DNA of 64,000 nucleotides from Gammaproteobacteria bacterium (lineage in GTDB: Bacteria; Pseudomonadota; Gammaproteobacteria; Enterobacterales; Kangiellaceae): positions 124,001 through 188,000 of the forward strand of contig JABXHY010000025.1 in NCBI GenBank assembly GCA_013373375.1, read 5' to 3'. Below are positions 27,684 through 37,333 of the stretch, in pieces. Within the stretch, counting starts at the first letter, position 1; each line of letters begins with the position of its first letter. The notes under the pieces were generated by a model. It saw only the letters and a program-made list of their open reading frames with translations, ran no database searches and was not told the origin of the DNA. A program made the position numbers and the translations under genes.

Positions 27684-29338
27684 TGAGACTCGAAGCAATA
27701 ACAGCAAAAGTACGACCGAGACTAGGGTGGGAAGCCATCGACCTTGGGTTTGGAATGGTGCATCTGCATTGGAAAGCATTGTTTGGAATTTGGTTTGGTC
27801 TTACTTTACTTCCTTTTTTAACCAGTTTAATCATATTTTCAGACCATATTTTTTGGGTCGTATTTACTTTCCTTTGGATCAAACCTTTATTCGAAACGGC
27901 ACTGTTACACTACTTGAGTAGAGCTCTATTTGGTGAATATCCATCGATAAAAAAAGTTATTCTGGATTTTACTCTGTATGGATTTAAACAATGGTTCGCT
28001 CTACTGACCTGGCGACGATTCAGCTTTACAAGACCACTGGATATACCGGTAACACAATTGGAAAACCTAAAAGGTGAAGCCAGGGCAAGAAGATTACGAA
28101 CACTGCATGCGTTTAACTCCGGCTCCGTTGTCTGGTTAACTTTATTATTTTTATTATTACAGCTTACCGTTTATGTGAATATAGTGTTGCTTGTATTTTG
28201 GTTAATACCAGAAATTTACCTGGAAGGTGTACTCACCAATTTTTGGCAGTTATTTTGGGCGCCAGACTCGACTTTGCTTCAGTCTATTCAAGCAATTTTG
28301 ATTTATTCACTGGTAAGCTTTTTCAGTCCGTTTTATGTGTCAGCTGGTTTTTCAGTTTATCTTAATCAAAGAACTATTCTCGAAGCTTGGGACATTGAAC
28401 TTACGTTTAAACAACTCAGAGATCGCATTAACCAACAGCTTAAGCGCCACAAGACAACGCTCAAATCTCCGTCAGCCAAAGCATCAACGTCTTCTGATAA
28501 TAAAATATCCCCAACGAAATTATCCTGTGCAATTTTATTAGTTGGAATGTTTTCCGTTAATCAAGCTGAAGCACAAACTGTGGTTGTAACGAAAGACAAC
28601 AGTCTCGAGCAAGCGTTAGATCTCGCAGAGCAGATGCCATTCGACCAAAATAAAACTGAAGAACAAAAAGAAAGAAAGCTTATTGAAAAACAAATTGATT
28701 CAGTAATTAATAATGACCCTTTTAAGCGCAAGATTAAAGATTCACATCTTACGTTTGATTTTGATTTTAACAGCAGTCCCAATAACAAAAAAAAATCAAA
28801 CGACTCTGATGTTCAATTTGGCGGCTTTTTTGGTGTTTTTGCACAATTAGCTGAATTTTTATTATGGATTGCAGTGGCTGCATTAATTATTTGGCTAGTA
28901 TTAAAAGTTGCTGCATTAAAAGGCATTATCTCGCTGCCTAAGAAACGCGTAACCTCTGCAGCACCAGAGATTTTATTTGGCGTCGAACTTGATGAAAAAA
29001 GCTTACCAGAGCAGCCTGAAAGAACCGCCTGGGAACTTTGGCAGCAGCAGAAGCACCGTGCCGCTTTATCTTTACTTTTAAGAGCCTCAATCGTCGAGCT
29101 TGTTAACACTTATAACTGCGAGTTCACTGATGGCTACACAGAACTTGAGTGCGCTGAAGAAGTGGACAACTCAACACCAGACAGTATTAGTCGATATTTT
29201 GCTCAACTTATCCATATTTGGCGGTTGTTTGCCTATGGCCACCAGTTACCTGATGACCAACAAGTGAAAGCTCTATGCGACAACTGGCGCAATTCATTAT
29301 TCAACTCAAATGACTCTACATTGGAGGCAAATGCATGA
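27683..29338 (+). CDS. Membrane protein with C-terminal DUF4129 domain
   Basis: The 551-aa protein starts at the last base of the upstream stop (TAATG). It has a cluster of membrane helices in the N-terminal 240 residues (for example VWLTLLFLLLQLTVYVNIVL), a low-complexity charged linker, a further helix near 385-410 (FLLWIAVAALIIWLVLKVAA), and a C-terminal helical domain (about 450-540) with WELWQQQKHRAALSLLLRASIVELV, the DUF4129 pattern. DUF4129 is often found in transglutaminase-like or MoxR-linked membrane proteins. It is probably a structural component of a membrane complex with its operon partners. Confidence 0.8.
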   Translation: MRLEAITAKVRPRLGWEAIDLGFGMVHLHWKALFGIWFGLTLLPFLTSLIIFSDHIFWVVFTFLWIKPLFETALLHYLSRALFGEYPSIKKVILDFTLYGFKQWFALLTWRRFSFTRPLDIPVTQLENLKGEARARRLRTLHAFNSGSVVWLTLLFLLLQLTVYVNIVLLVFWLIPEIYLEGVLTNFWQLFWAPDSTLLQSIQAILIYSLVSFFSPFYVSAGFSVYLNQRTILEAWDIELTFKQLRDRINQQLKRHKTTLKSPSAKASTSSDNKISPTKLSCAILLVGMFSVNQAEAQTVVVTKDNSLEQALDLAEQMPFDQNKTEEQKERKLIEKQIDSVINNDPFKRKIKDSHLTFDFDFNSSPNNKKKSNDSDVQFGGFFGVFAQLAEFLLWIAVAALIIWLVLKVAALKGIISLPKKRVTSAAPEILFGVELDEKSLPEQPERTAWELWQQQKHRAALSLLLRASIVELVNTYNCEFTDGYTELECAEEVDNSTPDSISRYFAQLIHIWRLFAYGHQLPDDQQVKALCDNWRNSLFNSNDSTLEANA

Positions 29339-30543
29339 GCCGACTGTTTAGTTGGCTTAGCTTTGAGCCAAGAGTTCGCATATCGTTTATCGTCTCCATC
29401 GCGGTATTGTTTTTGATGTGTATCCTTTGGATTTGGTTGCTCAGTCATGCCAATCGTAGTTTCATAAATAAAGAAGTTGGTCAGTCAGTCGAAGCAAGAA
29501 AGAATCCTTTTCTTGCTTTGGAGTATTTTGGTCGTCAAAGAGATGTTGCGATAGAAACACATCGTGACTTTGCCATTCTAGATCAACCAATCGATGCAGA
29601 AAGTATCCTAATTATTACCAATAGTCGTAAACCGTTAAGTAAAAATCGATTAAATAATATTTGGAACTTTGTGGAGCAAGGCGGCCATTTAATTGTTCAA
29701 GCGGTCGAATTATTTGATGACGACAGTGGAGAAAGCGGAGCGCCTATTTTAGATGAACTTGGCACAAGACTTTATCGTTATGAAGGCGACATTGATGTGT
29801 ATGAAAGTGAAGATGACGATAACGCTTTCTACTACGACGACATAAGTACCTTAACCTTTGAAGGTATTGAGCAACCATTGCAAGTTTATTTTAATACCGA
29901 TCATTACTTAATGGATGCCTCTGGTGATGCGTTTTATCTTGCTGGTAACGATCAGGCTGATTACTTCATGCAATATCACAAAGGCGAAGGAATGATCTCA
30001 GTATTGGCGGATTTATCAATTTGGCAAAATGCCTCCATTGCAGACGAAGATCACGCTTATTTGTTCAATGTACTCACAGCAGATCGTGATACATTCATAA
30101 TATATAACCCGCAGGTAGCGTCACTACACACAATGTTATGGCAAAATGCCTATTTCGTCGTGGTGAGCTTTTTTGTTCTATTAATATTTATTATTTGGTA
30201 CAACCAAGTGAAAACGGGGCCGTTAGAGGAAAAGTTTGACATTAACAGCCGAAAGTTACTGCAACACATATTGGCTTCGGCAACATTTAAGTTTAAACAC
30301 TGTGGTGCACAGCAATTATTATATCAAGCGCGACAAGATTTGATTGCAAAAATGGCCCGTCGCCATTATCGATTTCATGAACTGAGTATGAAGCAGCAAG
30401 TTGAACTTTTTCATCAAATTACTTCGCTGCCTCATACTAAATTGCAATTGATTTACCAATCGAAAGATGATCCCAAAATATTTGTTGAACAAATTCAAAC
30501 AATTCAAACCATTCGCCAACGACTGGACGGAAAAAGACTATGA
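29335..30543 (+). CDS. DUF4350-domain membrane protein
   Basis: 402 aa, overlapping the previous gene by 4 nt (ATGA). One N-terminal membrane helix (about 16-38, VSIAVLFLMCILWIWLL) anchors an extracytoplasmic DUF4350 domain: LILITNSRKPL-like strands then IWNFVEQGGHLIVQAVE, a fold related to type 1 glutamine amidotransferases without a visible catalytic triad. A second helix lies near 267-287 (YFVVVSFFVLLIFIIWY), and the rest is a helical cytoplasmic tail. The acidic loop with EDDDNAFYYDD is notable. It is a membrane partner in the MoxR operon; its ligand is unknown. Confidence 0.8.
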   Translation: MSRLFSWLSFEPRVRISFIVSIAVLFLMCILWIWLLSHANRSFINKEVGQSVEARKNPFLALEYFGRQRDVAIETHRDFAILDQPIDAESILIITNSRKPLSKNRLNNIWNFVEQGGHLIVQAVELFDDDSGESGAPILDELGTRLYRYEGDIDVYESEDDDNAFYYDDISTLTFEGIEQPLQVYFNTDHYLMDASGDAFYLAGNDQADYFMQYHKGEGMISVLADLSIWQNASIADEDHAYLFNVLTADRDTFIIYNPQVASLHTMLWQNAYFVVVSFFVLLIFIIWYNQVKTGPLEEKFDINSRKLLQHILASATFKFKHCGAQQLLYQARQDLIAKMARRHYRFHELSMKQQVELFHQITSLPHTKLQLIYQSKDDPKIFVEQIQTIQTIRQRLDGKRL

Positions 30544-31562
30544 GTGAACTCGAAAACAATCACGCAGAAGAGACTTCATCGACTAATGAAGAAACTCAAC
30601 TTAACCAATCGACGTCAAGCAATAATCGAGTCGACGCAATGCATCAGGAAATTAGTAAAGTTTTGATTGGACAAGAGGAAGTGTTACAACAAGCGCTAAT
30701 TTGTTTGGTCGCTGGTGGGCATTTGTTGCTTGAAGGTGTTCCTGGTATTGGAAAAACTTTGTTGGTACGAGCACTTTCAAAAGCCTTCAAAGGCGAGTTT
30801 TCTCGAATTCAATTCACACCTGATTTAATGCCAAGTGATGTCACCGGCCACGCCATCTACGATCCCAAATCAGAGAAGTTTCGAATTAGAAAAGGACCTG
30901 TTTTCACTAATTTATTACTTGCTGACGAAATTAACCGCGCACCGGCAAAAACTCAAGCGTCATTGCTTGAAGTTATGCAAGAGCAGCAAATTACAATTGA
31001 AGGGAATGCACATAAAACCGACGTGCCTTTTATGGTATTAGCGACACAAAACCCACTCGAACAAGAAGGAACTTATCCATTACCAGAAGCGGAGTTGGAT
31101 CGCTTTTTAATGAAAGTATATATGCGTTACCCGGAAATAAAAGATGAAGTGACATTAGTTAAAAATGTTACAACAGGAATGGTGTCCAGTAATAGTTTGT
31201 TGGAACGCGTCGCTTCGGTTGCATCCCCAGCAGATATTTTAGATTGGCAACGTGCAGCCGCGGAAATTCAAGTGGATGATTCTTTATTTGATTACGCAGT
31301 TCGTATAGTAGCGGCTACTCGTGATTGGGCAGGAATCAGAATGGGCGCCAGTCCTCGCGCTAGTATCGCATTGATTAGATGCGCTCGCGCTTTGAGTTTA
31401 ATTGAACAACAAAACTTCGTATCACCCGATGAAATTAAGCGAGTCGCCGCTCCTATTTTACGACATCGTATTCAATTATCGGCCGAACTGGAAATAGAAG
31501 GCGTGGGTGTTGATGATGTTATCGCCGATATTCTTAATCAGGTAGATGCACCTCGACAATGA
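30540..31562 (+). CDS. MoxR-family AAA+ ATPase
   Basis: The 340-aa cytoplasmic ATPase has Walker A GVPGIGKT (66-73), Walker B LLLADEINRAP (about 127-137), sensor 1 in ATQNPLEQEGTYPLPEAELDRF, and an arginine-rich sensor 2 region GASPRASIAL (about 273-282). MoxR ATPases act as chaperones that remodel or activate a partner, commonly a protein with a VWA or DUF58 domain. Here the partner is probably the DUF58 protein encoded immediately downstream with a 4-nt overlap. The first 30 residues are polar and probably disordered. Confidence 0.95.
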   Translation: MSELENNHAEETSSTNEETQLNQSTSSNNRVDAMHQEISKVLIGQEEVLQQALICLVAGGHLLLEGVPGIGKTLLVRALSKAFKGEFSRIQFTPDLMPSDVTGHAIYDPKSEKFRIRKGPVFTNLLLADEINRAPAKTQASLLEVMQEQQITIEGNAHKTDVPFMVLATQNPLEQEGTYPLPEAELDRFLMKVYMRYPEIKDEVTLVKNVTTGMVSSNSLLERVASVASPADILDWQRAAAEIQVDDSLFDYAVRIVAATRDWAGIRMGASPRASIALIRCARALSLIEQQNFVSPDEIKRVAAPILRHRIQLSAELEIEGVGVDDVIADILNQVDAPRQ

Positions 31563-32905
31563 GACCTAGTAAACAGCTGTTAATTATTTTAAGCGTTTGG
31601 CTTGGTCTTGCTAGCGTTATCGCAGTAGGTGCGATTTTTGAGCCTGTGGTTTCTGAGCTAACCTCATTGATTACTTACGCGAAGCTAGTCTGGCTCTGGA
31701 GCGGTGTATTCCTTGCGGTCATTGCTTTTATAGATATGTTTACACTTATAAGCATTCATGGGCTGGAGATCACTCGAGAGGTTCCAAAAAATATCGCCGT
31801 TGGGAGCCAGACAAAAGTAACCTTAACTCTACGAAATAAACTTCCGCATACTCGAAAAGTTTTTGTTACCGATCATTATCCTAAACACAGTGAAGCAAAA
31901 CGACTTCCACAAACTATCGAATTAAAGAACAGTCAAAATGCAGAGACTCACTATACAATCACTATCAATCAAAGAGGTGATGCGACCTTCGGAAATATAA
32001 GATCCTTAATTAATTCACGGTTAAAACTGTGGCAAAGAATAAAGTTATTCCGGCAACTTGACACGGTAAAGGTATACCCTAATTTTGCGGCGATACACCA
32101 CTACTTATTACTATCTGCCGATCAACAAACGTCTCAAATGGGAATTAGACTCAGTCAACGCCGAGGCGATGGCTTAGAGTTTCATCAATTACGAGAGTAC
32201 CGTATTGGAGACTCTTTGCGTCAAATCGATTGGCGCGCATCTTCCCGTTTAAACAAGTTGATTTCAAAGGAATATCAAGAAGAAAAAGATCAAAATATCG
32301 TTTTTTTGCTGGATTGTGGGCGAAGAATGCGTACTAAAGATGATGCCCTTTCCCATTTTGACCATTCGCTTAATGCGAGCTTACTATTAAGTTACATAGG
32401 TTTAAAACAAGGTGACGCAGTCGGTCTGCAAAGTTTTGGAGGTTTTAATCGTTGGCTACTGCCGCAAAAAGGAACTTATTTTATTAATCAGTTACTTAAT
32501 CAAGTTTACGATATACATCCTACATTACATGCGTCTGATTACGTTGAGGCTGCGACAGAGTTAAACAAACGAATTCGAAAGCGTTCATTGGTAGTTTTAG
32601 TAACCAATTGCCGAGATGACGACTGGCCAGAACTGAAACCCGCTATTCGCTTATTGAATCAGCACCACTTGGTTTTATTGGCGAACTTGAGAGAGCAATC
32701 GCTTGATAAAGCAATCGAGGAAAATGTCGTCGATTTTAATAGTGCTCTTAAATACGCTGAAAGTACTCATTTTCTTCATGCGCGACAAAAAACCATGAAT
32801 CAATGTGCTAACGAAGGTGTACTTGCGATTGATACCACACCAGAAAAACTTGCGACAGATCTCGTTAATCAGTATTTCAAAATCAAACGCAGTGGTAAAC
32901 TTTAA
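31559..32905 (+). CDS. DUF58-domain membrane protein, MoxR partner
   Basis: 448 aa, overlapping moxR by 4 nt. Two N-terminal membrane helices (about 7-25 and 40-62) precede a beta-rich extracytoplasmic or juxtamembrane domain and the DUF58 core GDGLEFHQLREYRIGDSLRQIDWRASSR (about 198-225). A VWA-like region follows: NIVFLLDCGRRMRT holds a D-x-x-x-x-M variant of the MIDAS motif. DUF58 proteins are typical substrates or effectors of MoxR ATPases. It is the last gene of the operon; prmA follows 36 nt later and may be partly co-transcribed. Confidence 0.92.
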   Translation: MRPSKQLLIILSVWLGLASVIAVGAIFEPVVSELTSLITYAKLVWLWSGVFLAVIAFIDMFTLISIHGLEITREVPKNIAVGSQTKVTLTLRNKLPHTRKVFVTDHYPKHSEAKRLPQTIELKNSQNAETHYTITINQRGDATFGNIRSLINSRLKLWQRIKLFRQLDTVKVYPNFAAIHHYLLLSADQQTSQMGIRLSQRRGDGLEFHQLREYRIGDSLRQIDWRASSRLNKLISKEYQEEKDQNIVFLLDCGRRMRTKDDALSHFDHSLNASLLLSYIGLKQGDAVGLQSFGGFNRWLLPQKGTYFINQLLNQVYDIHPTLHASDYVEAATELNKRIRKRSLVVLVTNCRDDDWPELKPAIRLLNQHHLVLLANLREQSLDKAIEENVVDFNSALKYAESTHFLHARQKTMNQCANEGVLAIDTTPEKLATDLVNQYFKIKRSGKL

Positions 32906-32941
32906 CTATTGTAAATTACCAATTTTCATAAAAGGTTTTTC

Positions 32942-33823
32942 ATGCCTTGGTTACAACTTAAATTTTCAACATCGCAACCTAACGTTGAGCCAGTATCGGA
33001 TTTTCTTACTGAGCTAGGCGCTCTATCGCTTACTTATGAAGATGCTGAAGACAAGCCGATATTAGAGCCCTTACCTGGCGAGACACCATTGTGGGAAGCG
33101 CTAAATGTTACCGCTCTTTTTGACGCTAGCTGCGACACTGATGGAATATTATCGGCTTGTGCTGATAGCCATTTGAGTAGGGTGATTCAATCTGCAAAAT
33201 TCGAACAACTCGAAGATAAAGATTGGGAACGAGCCTGGATGGACAATTTTCATCCAATTCAATTTGGAGAACGTCTCTGGGTGGTTCCGAGTTGGTGTGA
33301 ACCTCCTAATCCCAACGCCGTCAATTTATTACTCGACCCTGGCCTGGCGTTTGGTACCGGAACACACCCAACGACTGGATTATGCTTGAAGTGGCTTGAT
33401 GGAGCGAATTTACAAGATAAAAGTTTATTAGATTATGGTTGTGGCAGTGGAATTTTGGCGGTTGCAGCGCAATTATTAGGAGCCAAAGATATCGTCGCAG
33501 TAGATATCGATCCTCAAGCAATCATTGCAACTCACGACAATATGTCTCGAAATCAAATAGCAGCAGATGAAATCCATGTAGGACAACCTGAGATAGCAGA
33601 CGAGATAACTTTTGACGTGGTGGTCGCTAATATTTTGGCAGGTCCTCTAAAATCATTAGCGCCTTCCATTGCGAATAAGGTAAAGCCAAATGGTCATTTG
33701 GTGCTTTCTGGTTTACTCGCCGAGCAGGCCGAAGAAATTAGCCAACATTACGAAAAATGGTTTACTATGAAACCTGCAGTACAACAAGAAGACTGGGTTC
33801 GTCTAGAAGGACAAAAACGTTAG
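32942..33823 (+). CDS. prmA: Ribosomal protein L11 methyltransferase
   Basis: The 293-aa enzyme trimethylates ribosomal protein L11 using S-adenosylmethionine. The N-terminal substrate-recognition domain starts MPWLQLKFSTS and includes DKDWERAWMDNFHPIQFGERLWVVPSW. The methyltransferase domain has DPGLAFGTGTHPTTGLCL, motif I LLDYGCGSGILAVAA (about 160-174), AVDIDPQA and VVANILAGPL, all characteristic. Length is normal. It lies between the MoxR operon and the zinc-ribbon DUF3426 gene, an order often followed by dusB-fis in gammaproteobacteria. Confidence 0.97.
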   Translation: MPWLQLKFSTSQPNVEPVSDFLTELGALSLTYEDAEDKPILEPLPGETPLWEALNVTALFDASCDTDGILSACADSHLSRVIQSAKFEQLEDKDWERAWMDNFHPIQFGERLWVVPSWCEPPNPNAVNLLLDPGLAFGTGTHPTTGLCLKWLDGANLQDKSLLDYGCGSGILAVAAQLLGAKDIVAVDIDPQAIIATHDNMSRNQIAADEIHVGQPEIADEITFDVVVANILAGPLKSLAPSIANKVKPNGHLVLSGLLAEQAEEISQHYEKWFTMKPAVQQEDWVRLEGQKR

Positions 33824-33930
33824 AGCTGACCTTAAACAACAACAGCCATGTCCTTTAAACAGTAGATGGGTTCACTATACTGCGCATACAAAACACTTAT
33901 AATAAATACAAAAAGTTTTAAGGGATACCT

Positions 33931-35748
33931 GTGCTCATGTCGCAATCGACTTTTACTCGATGCCCAGAATGTGGAACAGTTTTTCGCGTTACCGAGCAAC
34001 ATTTAAAGATTGCTCACGGGAAAGTTCGTTGCGGAGCATGCCTGAACGTTTTTGTCGCCACCAACTACCTTGTAAAACCGAAACAATCTGATGCTGATTC
34101 TTCTGCTGCAAGCTCTACCAAAGCAAGTTCTTACGAAGAAAGTCCTTCGAGTGTAAACCCTTCTACAGCAGCTTCAGCAGAAGCAATGCTAGAGGCTTCG
34201 ACTCAGCAAAAAACTGCAACTGAAATCGATAACTCTTCAACATCATTCGAAGAAACTACACTAGAAGAAAGTAGCAGCGAGCAATTCAAAACCGATGATC
34301 ATCAAGATCGACTTTCGGCTCAGGAACATCTTTCACACGGTGAGGTTGAAGACGAACCAATTGCGGAAATTGATGAAACCGAATCTAACTATATTCAGTT
34401 TCATGACACTGAGATAAACGATACTGAGGTAAACGCTCCCGAAACAAATGAATCTATTTTCGAAGATACAGATTTAAACGACAGTAATTCCGAGTTTTCA
34501 GAGTCGTCATCCAGTGTTGATGGATTTGAAATAGACTGGACCGACTCTGATGACACAAGCATTGATATCGAAGCTGATGACCTGCAAGAAAGTCAATTAG
34601 ATGAGGAATGGAAACCAAATCCAGCTACTGATCAACTAATGCCAAATAATGAATCTTCATCGGGCTCAGCATTTGTCAAAGAGTCTCCTTTTGATGCTCC
34701 GGATCCAGGCGACTGGCTAACTGACAGCGACAGTGATAGTGATAGTGATAGTGAAGCGGACAATCAAGACGATGATAGTGATTTCGCGAACTTACATAGT
34801 TTAGAAGAAGAGCAGGCTTCAGATGATAAGGCAGAAACAGATGCCGACAATAGCTCGCTGTCTGACGATGATTTTCATAACCTTTTCGATGATGAATCCG
34901 ATAGTGCTGACAATTACTCAGATGAAATAAGCTTCAAAGATGACCATATCGATGGAGATGACTCTACACTCGAATATGAACCAGACTCTATAGACGACAA
35001 TCATTTTGATGATTCTTCGTTGGCAATAGAAGACGACTTAGATGATCAACAAGAGTCAACCCGATCTTCTGAGGTCGAAAAAACAACGCTTGGTGCTAAA
35101 CCATCCTCTACCCCTTCGGCTTCGGAGTTTAGTCGAGGACCGAAAGATCATGATACCTCTGATGATGACTTTTCTTTCGAAGATGAATTTTCTATAGATC
35201 GGCTAAATCAATCGATTGGCAGTGATACTCTGGAACCCGATCCGCTCGATGAATTTGACGATATGGTGCAGCAGAAAAGCCACAAGTGGAAATGGCTAAG
35301 CGGCATTGGTATTTGCTTCATCGCTCTTATCTGGGGAGTAACCACTTTGTGGACCGACAGACAAACTTTAGCATGGGACGATACCTGGGGTGGCCTGGTT
35401 CATAGTATGTGTACAGTTGCTCCCTGCGAGTTGCAGGAAAGACGCAATATTGGTGCTATAGAACTTTTGCAAAGAGACATTCGACCGGCAGATGATAATC
35501 CCGATATTACTGAATTTAATTTATACATTCGCAACAATGCCGACTTCGAGCAACCTTACCCAACGGTAGAAATTGCCTTCACAGACACTCGAGGTGAAAT
35601 AGTGTCGCGCGAAACCCATACACCTGAGGAATATCTGTCGATCGACACCCGTAATAGCAAAATGCCCATAGGACAGAAGACCTTAATTCTCATTCGAGCA
35701 AAGCAGGCTTATGCGAACGCCTTTGGCTTTGAATTTGATTTTAAGTAA
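33931..35748 (+). CDS. Zinc-ribbon/DUF3426 membrane protein with long acidic linker
   Basis: 605 aa from GTG 33931 (AGGG six nt upstream); an ATG at 33937 is the alternative. The N-terminal MJ0042-type zinc finger has CPEC and CGAC (residues about 11-38). Residues about 50-440 are a serine, aspartate and glutamate-rich, probably disordered stretch, far longer than in most homologues. It includes five DS units encoded by a hexanucleotide repeat. One membrane helix follows (about 453-475, LSGIGICFIALIWGVTTLW), then a conserved C-terminal DUF3426 domain with PCELQERRNIGAIELLQRDIR. The family usually sits between prmA and dusB, as here. The function is unknown. Confidence 0.9.
   Translation: MLMSQSTFTRCPECGTVFRVTEQHLKIAHGKVRCGACLNVFVATNYLVKPKQSDADSSAASSTKASSYEESPSSVNPSTAASAEAMLEASTQQKTATEIDNSSTSFEETTLEESSSEQFKTDDHQDRLSAQEHLSHGEVEDEPIAEIDETESNYIQFHDTEINDTEVNAPETNESIFEDTDLNDSNSEFSESSSSVDGFEIDWTDSDDTSIDIEADDLQESQLDEEWKPNPATDQLMPNNESSSGSAFVKESPFDAPDPGDWLTDSDSDSDSDSEADNQDDDSDFANLHSLEEEQASDDKAETDADNSSLSDDDFHNLFDDESDSADNYSDEISFKDDHIDGDDSTLEYEPDSIDDNHFDDSSLAIEDDLDDQQESTRSSEVEKTTLGAKPSSTPSASEFSRGPKDHDTSDDDFSFEDEFSIDRLNQSIGSDTLEPDPLDEFDDMVQQKSHKWKWLSGIGICFIALIWGVTTLWTDRQTLAWDDTWGGLVHSMCTVAPCELQERRNIGAIELLQRDIRPADDNPDITEFNLYIRNNADFEQPYPTVEIAFTDTRGEIVSRETHTPEEYLSIDTRNSKMPIGQKTLILIRAKQAYANAFGFEFDFK
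34723..34752 (+). repeat. In-frame hexanucleotide repeat coding for DS units
   Basis: Five consecutive GAYAGY units, the last three identical GATAGT, code for alternating aspartate and serine in the acidic linker. Slippage would change length by two residues without breaking the frame. Confidence 0.8.
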
Positions 35749-35893
35749 GAAAAACCATCAACATTTGTTAAATTTGCCGTATTTTCTGGCTGTTCAAAAA
35801 GCAAACAATTCACTTTTTTTGAAAACCTGTGGAGCTAACTGTTTGTTTTAACAATTATCCTAAAAATCAAGCCTTAATAGATAACTTTTTTCG

Positions 35894-35929
35894 TTTTAAT
35901 CATCGGTCAAAAAGTGTATGATTTGGCGC
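35894..35929 (+). promoter_or_regulatory. Candidate dusB-fis promoter with GC-rich discriminator
   Basis: TTTTAA (35894-35899), 17 nt, TATGAT (35917-35922), then TTGGCGC. A weak -35 with a G+C-rich discriminator is the known design of the growth-rate- and ppGpp-controlled fis promoter in enteric bacteria. No other feature was seen in 35749-35966. Confidence 0.45.
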
Positions 35930-35966
35930 TTTCTTAACCAGCTCTGACTTAGGTTTTCGGAAGCAC

Positions 35967-36953
35967 ATGAAAATAGGTCCGTACCAGCTGGACAATCAGT
36001 TAGTTCTGGCTCCTATGGCCGGTGTAACCGACAGACCATTTCGCATGCTTTGCAAAGAACTCGGCGCGGGAATGACAGTATCAGAAATGGTAGCGTCTAA
36101 TCCCAAATTGCGTGATACACGTAAGAGTCGTTTACGTTCAGACCATACAGGTGAAGCAGGTATTCGTTCGGTACAAATTGCCGGGGCCGATCCTGACATG
36201 ATGGCACAAGCTGCTGTTTACAATGTTGAACAGGGTGCTCAAGTCATCGACATCAATATGGGTTGTCCTGCGAAAAAAGTATGCAATAAAGCTGCAGGTT
36301 CTGCATTAATGCGAGAACCAGAGTTAGTCGAGAAAATTTTAACCGCAGTAACAAACGCTGTTTCTGTGCCGGTCACTTTAAAAATACGGACTGGCTGGGA
36401 CGGTGATAATAAAAATGGGGTAATGATTGCGCAAATCGCAGAGGCGGCAGGCATTGCTTCTTTGGCAGTTCATGGTCGTACTCGAGCGTGTGGCTATAAA
36501 GGTGAGGCGGAATACAACACGATTCGTTTAATAAAACAAAGTGTCAATATTCCAGTAATTGCCAACGGTGATATCAACACACCAGAAAAAGCTAAACACG
36601 TTCTAGCAGCAACCGGAGCTGACGCAATAATGATCGGTCGAGCGGCTCAGGGTCGCCCCTGGATTTTCAGAGAGATTTTGCATTTCCTGGAAACTGGGAG
36701 CCGGTTAGAAGAACCAGAAGTCCACGAAGTAGAAGACATAATGTTAAGACACATCAGTCATCTGCATTCGTTTTATGGGAAAGGTCAGGGAACACGCATC
36801 GCTCGAAAGCATGTTTCCTGGTATTTGAAGGAGCAGCAAGACAGTCAAGTTTTTCGCAATCAATTCGTTAGAATCGAAACTGCAGAAGAACAACTGGAAG
36901 CTGCGAAGCAGTTCTTTCAACAACAAAAATTGAAACAGGCAAAAGTAGCATGA
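35967..36953 (+). CDS. dusB: tRNA-dihydrouridine synthase B
   Basis: The 328-aa FMN enzyme reduces uridine in the D-loop of tRNA using NADPH. It begins with [26 protein letters not shown] split over about 1-26. It contains [21 protein letters not shown] with the conserved GCP cysteine, [25 protein letters not shown] and [18 protein letters not shown], the phosphate-binding part of the TIM barrel. The stop overlaps the fis start by 4 nt, the dusB-fis pairing conserved across gammaproteobacteria. Confidence 0.97.
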   Translation: MKIGPYQLDNQLVLAPMAGVTDRPFRMLCKELGAGMTVSEMVASNPKLRDTRKSRLRSDHTGEAGIRSVQIAGADPDMMAQAAVYNVEQGAQVIDINMGCPAKKVCNKAAGSALMREPELVEKILTAVTNAVSVPVTLKIRTGWDGDNKNGVMIAQIAEAAGIASLAVHGRTRACGYKGEAEYNTIRLIKQSVNIPVIANGDINTPEKAKHVLAATGADAIMIGRAAQGRPWIFREILHFLETGSRLEEPEVHEVEDIMLRHISHLHSFYGKGQGTRIARKHVSWYLKEQQDSQVFRNQFVRIETAEEQLEAAKQFFQQQKLKQAKVA

Positions 36954-37246
36954 GCATTCTAGAAACTATGGAAACCGTAACAACTTCGGACAATATCAGC
37001 GCAGCACCGGTAAACCAACAACCAACATTGCGTGAGAGTGTTAACATCGCCATAAAGAACTATTTCGACTCACTGGATGGCCAACAGCCTTCTGAGCTAT
37101 ATGAAATGGTTCTTGCTGAAATTGAAGCGCCTTTACTTGAGCGAGTGATGGAATATACCCGGGGCAATCAAACAAAAGCAGCCGTCATACTAGGATTAAA
37201 TCGCGGAACACTTCGTAAGAAACTGAAGATTTACGGCTTAAACTAA
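36950..37246 (+). CDS. fis: Nucleoid protein and global regulator Fis
   Basis: The 98-aa DNA-bending protein has the Fis core: [19 protein letters not shown] near 27-45, [33 protein letters not shown] (split over about 51-83) and the helix-turn-helix end [16 protein letters not shown]. The C-terminus is nearly identical to the enteric protein, while the N-terminal 25 residues differ. Fis activates rRNA and tRNA promoters in rapid growth and affects recombination. It is translated with dusB through a 4-nt overlap and followed by a hairpin. Confidence 0.97.
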   Translation: MSILETMETVTTSDNISAAPVNQQPTLRESVNIAIKNYFDSLDGQQPSELYEMVLAEIEAPLLERVMEYTRGNQTKAAVILGLNRGTLRKKLKIYGLN

Positions 37247-37254
37247 TCCTATCA

Positions 37255-37283
37255 CAGGCAGAGCTTTGACTCTGCCTGACGCT
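37255..37283 (+). terminator. Terminator after fis
   Basis: CAGGCAGAG/CTCTGCCTG, a perfect 9-bp stem with a 6-nt loop, is followed by ACGCTTTTC. It separates dusB-fis from purH. Confidence 0.75.
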
Positions 37284-37333
37284 TTTCACCTAACCTTACT
37301 TTTCAAATCTATTCCTAGATAAGAGGCGCAATA

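Noticed and set aside
28813-29109. A 98-codon minus-strand frame inside the DUF4129 gene
   Set aside because: It is fully antisense to a gene in an overlapping operon and has no motif. Similar long antisense frames at 4791-5174, 16186-16512, 41823-42206 and 63506-63838 were dropped for the same reason.
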